Origin: JADFRG01 sp048054495
Lineage (GTDB): Bacteria; Chloroflexota; Anaerolineae; Anaerolineales; E44-bin32
DNA: 64,000 nt
Reading direction: 5' to 3'
Assembly (NCBI GenBank): GCA_048054495.1
Contig: JBGMQN010000131.1
Coordinates: forward strand, 5,977 to 69,976
Shown here one piece after another: positions 8,427 to 15,118 of this stretch. The notes under the pieces were generated by a model that saw only the letters and a list, made by a program, of their open reading frames with translations, was not told where the DNA came from and did no database searches. Position 1 is the stretch's first letter. Every line of letters begins with the position of its first letter. Both the position numbers and the translations under genes were made by a program.

Positions 8427-9905
8427 CTAGCTCTCGTCCAGAACCATTGTCCCTTCCTCATTTTCCGTATACCCGTACAGGCCTTGCGGCACGTGATTGT
8501 CCACCTGGAGCGCTCCCGAATCCATTGCCTCCCACATCAGCTGGAACGGCGCCTTCCCGGGCACCCACTTCTCAGCAATAATCACTCCATGCCCCGGAAG
8601 CACCGTGAAGGCGAGCTGGCGCGGATCATCCGGGTTCTGCAGCGCTTCAGTTCGAGAAAAGGCTCCCTTGATGCCCTCCGCCTGTGCCGAGGTCGCGCAG
8701 GATACGGGGTAGTGATAGTAAGGGGGATCCAGCGGCGCATACTCCACCAGAGCCGGATCGTAGCTGGCAATTCCCCTATGCCCATGCAGCTTCGAACGAA
8801 CCACGGGCACCTGGGTTCCGTCGAATTCGATACGCGGGAGCACGCTGTCCATGTCCATCAGCTCTGCCGCCTCCGATGAGGGCGGATCGTTCTGCTTACC
8901 CTCTACGTGCCTGACCAGCGCTCCGAGCCCGTCGTCGCGAACGCCCACAATCACCGCAAGATCCTGATCCTTCAGGTCATCCTTTTCAACCGGCCGGGCG
9001 CTCCCCGTAACCGTGGAGATCAACGCACCAAGTCCACGATCCCAGGTTGCGAAGCAGCCCTCGCTGTATTGATTGGCCACGCCCTGGGAGACCGCCGGTA
9101 CTTGAACCAGGTCGGAAATCCGCACCATCTCGGTGAAGAAATTCCGGCGTCCTAGTGCGGGCCCGACCTCAAGCATGCCCTTTCGGCCTTCCGAGTCGAC
9201 CCACTCCGAATTGGGAACTGGCTCGCCTACAACTTGGTGGTGCGTCACCTCTTCGGTGCTCATCACGGTCACCAGGCGCATCACCAGGTCCCGATAGCCG
9301 GCCTCGTCGGCCAGCTCGATCTTGGGGTGTGCCCCCACTAAATCAAAGTTGTGAGCCCAGAGCGGCTTCCCATCCCCCACCATCAGGATGACCCGGATGC
9401 TCTTGGCGTGAGCCTGCACCAGACGCTCGAGCGCCATGATCGGACCTCCCCGGCGACCCTGTTCGAGCAGCACGTGGTAAGAATCCGGAGCCAGCCCCGG
9501 AAATTCGAAGTCCGCCGGATCCGGCGGCTCGCGGTCCAGCACGCTTTCAAAGTGCTCAAGTGCACTTTTGTATTCTTCCAAGGTCATATCCACGAGCGTG
9601 AACATCTCCGGGTCGTTTTCAAGACCAAAACGCCGACGAGCTGTGAAGAAGAGCGCTCGCCTCCATGGAACCGGCTCGCCGTAGCGAGCCGTAGCAAACA
9701 AAACATCGATATGGCCTTCTGGTGCGGCAAGCGCTTCGTGTCCCAGAGCAGCAAACTGCTCTAATAACCGTTCAGCGAACACATCCATCGTGGCGCTGGT
9801 CTCGTCCGCTACGTAGCCCACTCTCAGCTGTCTGAGCCAAGCGTGTATGGGCTTGCTCGTCGTCGAGCTTGGCCCTGCGGCGGTCCGCTCGAGCGTTGAA
9901 CTCAT
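8427..9905 (-). CDS. Conserved-looking protein of unknown function, 492 residues
   Basis: Soluble protein without signal peptide or membrane helices. I recognise no family. Codon structure and the absence of any competing frame over 1.5 kb make it a genuine gene, and it has its own terminator. Visible features: an N-terminal alpha/beta region beginning with LRVGYVADETSATMDVFAER that resembles the opening of a Rossmann-like domain, a central IRVILMVGDGKPLWAHNFDL segment, GVANQYSEGCFATWDRGLGA, and a C-terminal half rich in His/Tyr (YYHYPVSCATSAQAEGIKG). The scattered His and Cys could bind metal, but no known motif is formed. It is isolated between the Gmad2 gene and plsC. Confidence 0.7.
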   Translation of the reverse strand: MSSTLERTAAGPSSTTSKPIHAWLRQLRVGYVADETSATMDVFAERLLEQFAALGHEALAAPEGHIDVLFATARYGEPVPWRRALFFTARRRFGLENDPEMFTLVDMTLEEYKSALEHFESVLDREPPDPADFEFPGLAPDSYHVLLEQGRRGGPIMALERLVQAHAKSIRVILMVGDGKPLWAHNFDLVGAHPKIELADEAGYRDLVMRLVTVMSTEEVTHHQVVGEPVPNSEWVDSEGRKGMLEVGPALGRRNFFTEMVRISDLVQVPAVSQGVANQYSEGCFATWDRGLGALISTVTGSARPVEKDDLKDQDLAVIVGVRDDGLGALVRHVEGKQNDPPSSEAAELMDMDSVLPRIEFDGTQVPVVRSKLHGHRGIASYDPALVEYAPLDPPYYHYPVSCATSAQAEGIKGAFSRTEALQNPDDPRQLAFTVLPGHGVIIAEKWVPGKAPFQLMWEAMDSGALQVDNHVPQGLYGYTENEEGTMVLDES

Positions 9906-10051
9906 GCAGTGATCCTCCTAGTCCCTAGCACACGCATATCCTTTGGAACACCCTCCAGCGGGTCGCGGTGCGGTTCCATCCCAATCTTCGTGTGATCCCT
10001 GTTTTGCCGGCGATTGTACTCCGCACCTTGCGGGCCGGCGCCGGGCGCGGA

Positions 10052-10080
10052 TTGTAACACCCCGATTGTGCGTCTACAAT
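10052..10080 (+). promoter_or_regulatory. Sigma70-like promoter for plsC-dehalogenase operon
   Basis: TTGTAA (10052-10057), 17-base spacer, TACAAT (10075-10080). The predicted start of transcription (about 10087) is only a few bases before ATG 10091, so the message would be nearly leaderless. Confidence 0.55.
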
Positions 10081-10090
10081 CGAGGCTGAA

Positions 10091-10801
10091 ATGCCTTACC
10101 GTCTGATGCGCGGGATCTTCTCCGCCCTGGTCAACTTGCTCTCAAAGCCAAAGATCGAGGGGCGAGAGAATCTCCCCGAGTCGGGCGCCTTTCTCCTTGT
10201 CACCAACCATATGAGTATGGTGGACATCCCGCTGGGGTTCACATTCCTTGGGGACCGGAACATCAAGGGATGGGTAGCCGCAAAGTGGAGCAGCCATCCG
10301 CTTCTGGCCCCGATCATATACATCAGCGGCGGCATCTTCATTCAGCGCGGCAAGGTGGACCGTGCAGCGCTACAGGAGGCCATTAACTGGTTGAACTCCG
10401 GCGGGCCCTTTGCGCTGGCCCCGGAAGGCACTCGCAGCAGGAATGGCGCGCTGCAGCGTGCCAAGACCGGCGCCGCCTACCTTGCGGCCGAGACCAATGT
10501 GCAGGTCGTGCCCGCAGGCTTCATTGGGACGGATCAGGCTTTCCGAACGCTGTTTCTGCGGCTGCGGCGCCCCGAACTCACACTCCGAATGGGGAAGCCC
10601 TTCAGGCTTCCAGCTCTCGATGGAAACAACCGGACGGAGTCACTGAGGAAGAACGCGGATGAAATCATGTGCCGCATCGCGGCTCTCCTGCCGCCGCGCT
10701 ATTGGGGCTACTACGCGGAGCATCCCCGCTTGCAAGAGCTTCTCGAGCAAGGTAAAGGAGCATCCCTTTCGGAGCAAGACGCTGGTACCCTAGGAGAATA
10801 A
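10091..10801 (+). CDS. plsC: 1-acyl-sn-glycerol-3-phosphate acyltransferase (PlsC family)
   Basis: Transfers an acyl group to lysophosphatidic acid in phospholipid synthesis. The catalytic block NHMSMVDIP contains the H-x4-D motif, and the phosphate-binding block APEGTRSRNG the conserved E-G-T-R. A further family block is IPAxFIGTDQ-like (VVPAGFIGTDQ). At 236 residues it is of normal length and membrane association would be peripheral. The stop TAA shares its last A with the ATG of the dehalogenase gene, so the two are translationally coupled. Other acyltransferases of the same superfamily cannot be excluded. Confidence 0.87.
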   Translation: MPYRLMRGIFSALVNLLSKPKIEGRENLPESGAFLLVTNHMSMVDIPLGFTFLGDRNIKGWVAAKWSSHPLLAPIIYISGGIFIQRGKVDRAALQEAINWLNSGGPFALAPEGTRSRNGALQRAKTGAAYLAAETNVQVVPAGFIGTDQAFRTLFLRLRRPELTLRMGKPFRLPALDGNNRTESLRKNADEIMCRIAALLPPRYWGYYAEHPRLQELLEQGKGASLSEQDAGTLGE

Positions 10802-11688
10802 TGTCATCACTAAGGACCCCTGACGAACGGTTTGAGAATTTGCCCGGCTTTCCGTTTGCCCCGCATTACCTGGAAATCGGGGAAAATCGGATTCACTACG
10901 TGGACGAAGGAGAGGGCGAGGTCGTGCTGTGTCTGCATGGCGAGCCCTCGTGGTCCTACCTTTACCGCAAAATGATCCCGCTTCTTACGCCGCGTTATCG
11001 CGTGCTGGCCATGGATTTCCCCGGCTTTGGCCGCTCCGATAAGCCGGCCAAGAAGGAAGACTATTCTTTTGCACTGCATCGCGACACCTTGACCGAATTC
11101 ATTGAGGCGCTCGACCTTCGAGAGCTCAATATGGTGGTGCAGGACTGGGGCGGGCTGATCGGTCTTACCGTGGCCAGTGAGATGCCGGAGCGCATGGCGC
11201 GTCTGGTGATCATGAACACCGGGCTGCCCGATGGGACCAGTCGCATGCCGGACTCTTTTCATCGCTGGCTGGAGTTTTCGCAAGGATTGAGCGACATGCC
11301 GATCAAACGCATCATAAGAGGCGGACTGGGCAAGGCGGACCAGATCTCGCCGGAGGAACTGGCCGCCTACGAGGCGCCATTCCCGGATGTTACCTACAAG
11401 GCGGGCGCCATGGTCTGGCCCTCGCTGGTTCCGCTCTCGCCCAAGGACCCGGGCGCGGCCCAGATGCACGCCGCGCGCGAGGTCCTATCCACATGGAAAA
11501 AGCCGGTCTTGGTGATGTTTTCCGACTCGGATCCCGTGACGCGGGGGGGGCATATTTTCTTCCGCCAGCTCATACCTGCCGCGCGTGAACAGCCGCGCAT
11601 CACGATCGAGGGCGCGGGTCACTTCCTGCAAGAAGACTCGGGCGAAGAAGTCGCGGGGCAAATCCTGGAATTCTTCGATCGAAGCTAG
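10801..11688 (+). CDS. dhmA: Haloalkane dehalogenase (subfamily I, alpha/beta hydrolase)
   Basis: Hydrolyses carbon-halogen bonds of haloalkanes to alcohol and halide. The frame shows the HGEPSWSYLY oxyanion block, nucleophile Asp115 in VVQDWGGLIG with Trp116 as halide-stabilising residue, a cap domain with a second Trp (HRWLEFSQ), the acid residue in FSDSDPVTR (probably Asp244) and the catalytic His274 in GAGHFLQEDSG. At 295 residues it matches DhlA/DhmA-type enzymes. It is coupled to plsC by a one-base stop/start overlap. The catalytic set is complete, but epoxide hydrolases and other close hydrolases share part of it, and the natural substrate is unknown. Confidence 0.85.
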   Translation: MSSLRTPDERFENLPGFPFAPHYLEIGENRIHYVDEGEGEVVLCLHGEPSWSYLYRKMIPLLTPRYRVLAMDFPGFGRSDKPAKKEDYSFALHRDTLTEFIEALDLRELNMVVQDWGGLIGLTVASEMPERMARLVIMNTGLPDGTSRMPDSFHRWLEFSQGLSDMPIKRIIRGGLGKADQISPEELAAYEAPFPDVTYKAGAMVWPSLVPLSPKDPGAAQMHAAREVLSTWKKPVLVMFSDSDPVTRGGHIFFRQLIPAAREQPRITIEGAGHFLQEDSGEEVAGQILEFFDRS

Positions 11689-11713
11689 GGCGCTTCAATG
11701 CATTGAAACGCCC
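11688..11713. terminator. Stem-loop between convergent genes
   Basis: GGGCG-c-TTCAAT-gc-ATTGAA-a-CGCCC forms a long imperfect stem right at the dehalogenase stop, between convergent genes. There is no clear T-run, so termination is inferred from position and structure. Confidence 0.4.
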
Positions 11714-11804
11714 AGCGCGGCGAAGGCTGGGGCATCACTTACAGCCACAGTCACCATCAGCCGCGCGGGTGATCAACTGCGTCGGCGAGCCACCTTTGGC
11801 GGAT

Positions 11805-13772
11805 CTAAGGCCTCCACGCCGGCTGATACTCGGCCGCGGTGTGGCTGGTAAGTCGCATGGGTTGGCCTCCATTTTTGGTCATGATATAGATGTCGTGGTT
11901 GGCCGCATCCCGCCAGGTCTCGAAGGCTATCCACTGCCCGTCAGGTGACCAAGCCGGGCCGTCGTTCGGGCCTTTATCTGAAATCCTCACTGCACCAAAG
12001 CCAACTGAATCCCATGGGACGACCCAGATATGTTGATTGGAGGCATAGGCGATCAAGTTGCCCTGGGGTGACCAACCGGGTTCGTTGGCCACCTGCTCGC
12101 GGGTCACTTGATCTGGATTTGAACCGGTGAATGAGCCATCCGCAAATACCCAGAAAATGGTGGCACTGCCCGCGCGCGAAGTATTCATCAGAGCCAATCG
12201 GTCTCCACTCGGCGACCAACTCGGCTGACGATCGCGTGCGGTCCCGCGGCTGATTTTCACCGGCGCGCGGCCATCGGGCCCAGCCATCCAGAGCGATGGC
12301 TGGTTGTTTTCCAGATAGGTGAACGCGATCCCCTGCTCGGACCAATCCGCGTCGTAGACCCCGCCCACTAAGCTGATCAAAGGCGAAATCCCGCTTCCGT
12401 CAGCGTTCATGACGTAGATGGCGGCATTGGGATACCGGTCGCGTTTCTCACGGCAGGGTGAGGTAAACAGCAGACGCTCGCCGTCGGGGGACCAGCTTGG
12501 CTGGCAAGCGCCATCGGCCAGGGTCGTAAGCTGTGTTAGGTTCTCTCCATTTAGATCGACCAGGAAGACTTGGGGCAACCCGAAGCGCTCGCTGGCAAAG
12601 GCAATCTGTCCGGGCCCGCCGCCTCTGGGAGTTGCGGCGGGGGTCGGGCTCTCGGCGGGAGCAGGTACTTCGGTTGGCACCGGAGTTGCCGTGGGCTCGG
12701 GAGGATCGGTTGGCTCCTCGGTAGGACCCGCCGCCGCTACGAACGGCTCGTCGGTGGAGGTCGGCAAGGGGGCCTCGGTAGGCGGAGGCGAGCCGCCGCT
12801 CCCAGGGACCTTTCCGGTTAGCAGCAGTGTGCCTCCTACGCCGATCGCCAGCAGCACGACCGCCCCGATAATGATGGGCATGATCGAACGGCGAGCAGCA
12901 GGCGCTTTGACCGGCTGCGCCGGGGCGGCCGCGGCCAGCTTAGTGGCGGGACTATGAACCACGGTCTTCGCCGCAAGCAGCGCGGCCTCGAATGCCTCTG
13001 CGCTCTCGAATCGGTCCTCCGGTTTGACTTCCGTGGCGCGCTCGATCGCGGCCGCCACATGAGGCGAGACACGCGGATTGAGATCGCGCACGGCGATCAG
13101 ACGTTCCTTGCCCATTGCGCGCCGCAACCCGTCCGCCGGAACCTTGTTCGTTAGCAGGTTGTAGAGCGTAGCTCCGAATGAGTAAACATCCGTGCGCGGA
13201 TCGGTACGGCCTTGCCCGTATTGCTCGGGCGGGGCAAAGCCTGGCGTGAAGGCCTTCGCGCCAACCGTCGTGCTTTTGGTGGAGTCGTATTCCTTCGCAA
13301 GACCAAAGTCCACCAGCATCGCCCGGCCCGCAGTCGTGATCTTGATGTTGGCGGGCTTGACATCGCGATGGATGACGGGCGGCTGCCTGGCGTGCAGGTA
13401 CTTGAGGGCCTCAAGGATCTGAATCGCCCAATCCATGACAGTCTCCTCGTCCAGGGGGCCTTCGTTCTTTTCAAGTATTTCCCGTCCGTCATCGCCTTCG
13501 ATGTAATCCATGACCAGGTACTGTCCCTGGCCCTCGACAACGAAGTGATCCATCACCCGCGGCAATCCGGGGTGGCGCAGCTCGAAAAGCAAGTGTGCCT
13601 CGCGTTGGAACTGGCGCGCAGACTCGGCCGAGACGAAGAAGTTCTCCTTAACCGCCACCTCAACGTCCAGATTCCGATCGTGCGCACGATAGACGGCACC
13701 CATTCCGCCTCCGCCCCGCTGCTCGAGGATCCGATAGCGTTTGTTAAGTAGTGTGTTGGGTTCTAGAGACAT
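11805..13772 (-). CDS. PknB-like Ser/Thr protein kinase with extracytoplasmic TolB-type beta-propeller
   Basis: Receptor-like kinase of 655 residues. Order: kinase domain (about 13-270) with Gly-rich loop GGGGMGAVYRA, Lys42 in VEVAVKE, HRDVKPANI and DFGLAKEYD; a transmembrane helix IIIGAVVLLAIGVGGTLLL (about 295-315); a Pro/Thr/Glu-rich linker; then PD40/WD40-like blades with repeated PSWSPDGERL, DADWSEQGIAF, PSWSPSGDRL and PAWSPDGQWI. All catalytic residues are present. The propeller probably senses an external ligand or cell-wall component. No cognate phosphatase is adjacent. Confidence 0.87.
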   Translation of the reverse strand: MSLEPNTLLNKRYRILEQRGGGGMGAVYRAHDRNLDVEVAVKENFFVSAESARQFQREAHLLFELRHPGLPRVMDHFVVEGQGQYLVMDYIEGDDGREILEKNEGPLDEETVMDWAIQILEALKYLHARQPPVIHRDVKPANIKITTAGRAMLVDFGLAKEYDSTKSTTVGAKAFTPGFAPPEQYGQGRTDPRTDVYSFGATLYNLLTNKVPADGLRRAMGKERLIAVRDLNPRVSPHVAAAIERATEVKPEDRFESAEAFEAALLAAKTVVHSPATKLAAAAPAQPVKAPAARRSIMPIIIGAVVLLAIGVGGTLLLTGKVPGSGGSPPPTEAPLPTSTDEPFVAAAGPTEEPTDPPEPTATPVPTEVPAPAESPTPAATPRGGGPGQIAFASERFGLPQVFLVDLNGENLTQLTTLADGACQPSWSPDGERLLFTSPCREKRDRYPNAAIYVMNADGSGISPLISLVGGVYDADWSEQGIAFTYLENNQPSLWMAGPDGRAPVKISRGTARDRQPSWSPSGDRLALMNTSRAGSATIFWVFADGSFTGSNPDQVTREQVANEPGWSPQGNLIAYASNQHIWVVPWDSVGFGAVRISDKGPNDGPAWSPDGQWIAFETWRDAANHDIYIMTKNGGQPMRLTSHTAAEYQPAWRP

Positions 13773-14050
13773 GGGTTACGCGGTTTCAGGTCACAGGTAA
13801 ACATAAGCTTCCGTCTGATGGATAGGGACCCGGAGAACCAGGCCCGTTCCCACCGATTCCAAGCTCGCTCTACGCTCCCCCCTACTGGAGGTCACAAGGA
13901 CCGGGTGGTGGCCGGACCTAGGTTGGTAAATCCTTTGAGGTGCGTTGGGCGCGTCTGCCCCCTGGTGATCTTTATATCATTGAACAGGGCACCTTTCAAC
14001 GAATCGAGCCGCGCCGGTCACTTCTGGTTGGCCGACAGCCCTCGCTGGCA

Positions 14051-14072
14051 GCCTCCCCCGCGCGGGGGAGGC
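14051..14072. other. 22-base perfect palindrome in the 480-base gap before the polymerase operon
   Basis: GCCTCCCCC-gcgc-GGGGGAGGC is fully self-complementary and lies 62 bases before the LexA box. It has no T-run. The rest of 13773-14253 holds no convincing gene; a 63-codon frame at 13940-14131 is unsupported. Confidence 0.5.
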
Positions 14073-14133
14073 CATATCCCACGCCTGGTTCCCCCGTTCA
14101 TGGGATGGTGATTCTCACTCCCAATGCGTAAAG

Positions 14134-14149
14134 TAGAACACACGTTCTA
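14134..14149. promoter_or_regulatory. LexA (SOS) box upstream of the PolB operon
   Basis: TAGAACACACGTTCTA is a perfect 6-bp-arm palindrome of the form GAAC-N4-GTTC, with arms identical to the box at 4979-4994. It lies 104 bases before ATG 14254. TCTAAT overlapping its right edge could be a -10 element, but I see no good -35. Confidence 0.78.
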
Positions 14150-14253
14150 ATCACTGCTCCCTGAGTATCCCGCGAACGTTCTCGGCCGGAGTGGAGGGAG
14201 GGACGTTCTACCGCAGAGGGCCGGCCCTCCTTAGCCCCTCAACTGGAGATCTC

Positions 14254-14826
14254 ATGCTTCTGACCCCCCAGCCTCTTGTCCCCCCAGCGGTATTGGCCGC
14301 CGCTCAGCAGCCATGCTTTTCGCTGATATGGGGCGCACACACTCCGACTCAGACGCTGCTCACGATGTTCACGTGGCTGGCCGCCCGCGGCGAAAGGCCG
14401 CGGGTATTCGACGGGGGCAACCGCTTCGACGGATACTTCGTGGCCCGGATGGCTCGCCGCATGACCCCCCAGCCCGAGGCTGTATTGGGCCGCCTGTGCC
14501 TGTCGCGCGCTTTCACCTGTTACCAGCTGGCGCAACTAATTGAGGAAGCGCACGCCAGTCTCTCGCCAGTGCTGATCCTTGACCTGCTGAACACTTTTTA
14601 TGACGAGAGTGTCCCACTGCGAGATGTCGAGCGATTGCTCACCCAGGTGATAGCGCATCTGAAGCGGCTGGCTGCCGTAGGTCCGGTCGTTGTTGGAGCT
14701 CGGGAACCGAAGACGATGGTAAAGGAGCGCTGGAAGCTGCTCGAGCAATTGCAGGTCGCGGCGGACACGACCTGGATGTTGCGTCCGCCAACGGCAGAGG
14801 CCGTCGAGCAACCACGGCTGCTCTAG
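14254..14826 (+). CDS. RecA/ImuA-like protein with degenerate P-loop
   Basis: First gene of the LexA-box operon, 190 residues. It has the layout of a truncated RecA-fold ATPase: a strand leading into GAHTPTQTLL (residues 27-36), which occupies the Walker A position but has Gln33 where the catalytic Lys should be; then GERPRVFDGGNRFDGY, and a Walker B-like strand PVLILDLLNTFYDE, followed by GPVVVGAREP. I choose ATG 14254 because of GGAG five bases upstream; a GTG at 14191 would extend it by 21 residues. The role of ImuA in ImuA-ImuB-DnaE2 mutagenesis is a precedent for a RecA-like accessory factor; assignment here is inference. Confidence 0.68.
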   Translation: MLLTPQPLVPPAVLAAAQQPCFSLIWGAHTPTQTLLTMFTWLAARGERPRVFDGGNRFDGYFVARMARRMTPQPEAVLGRLCLSRAFTCYQLAQLIEEAHASLSPVLILDLLNTFYDESVPLRDVERLLTQVIAHLKRLAAVGPVVVGAREPKTMVKERWKLLEQLQVAADTTWMLRPPTAEAVEQPRLL

Positions 14827-14843
14827 GAACGGAGATTCGTCGC

Positions 14844-15116
14844 ATGGGACGCACCCTTCCCTCTATTACCCAGGCCTTCCTGCAGGAGCAGGCCTCCCTC
14901 GCGCGATTTCGGCGCGCGCTGCGACGAGAGGACCAGCGCGCCCTAGACGATCTTCTGGCCTCCGCGCGGCATCACCTGGCGGCTTCCGCCTACGCCTCCC
15001 ATCTGCTTCCGTTTGAGATCATGCTGCTGGCCATGCTGGTGGAGGAACACAAGCACCTCCTGCGGCTGCAGGGCGAACTGGATACCTTGCTGAGCCAGGC
15101 GCGGTCTCGGGAGTAG
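14844..15116 (+). CDS. Small alpha-helical protein of unknown function in the PolB operon
   Basis: A 90-residue protein, almost entirely predicted helix, with heptad-like Leu/Ala spacing (LARFRRALRREDQRALDDLL and LLAMLVEEHKHLLRLQGEL). No known family is recognised. It starts at ATG 14844, 17 bases after the RecA-like gene (CGGAGA ribosome-binding site) and ends two bases before the polymerase ATG. Its position suggests an adapter or clamp-type partner of the polymerase. No canonical beta-clamp-binding pentapeptide is evident. Confidence 0.68.
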   Translation: MGRTLPSITQAFLQEQASLARFRRALRREDQRALDDLLASARHHLAASAYASHLLPFEIMLLAMLVEEHKHLLRLQGELDTLLSQARSRE

Positions 15117-15118
15117 CT

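Noticed and set aside
13940..14131. 63-codon plus-strand frame before the polymerase operon
   Set aside because: GTG start without ribosome-binding site, preceded by an in-frame stop, ends just before the LexA box and matches no family.
14174..14181. Second SOS-like site GAACGTTC
   Set aside because: It has no 4-base spacer between the half-sites, so it does not fit GAAC-N4-GTTC.
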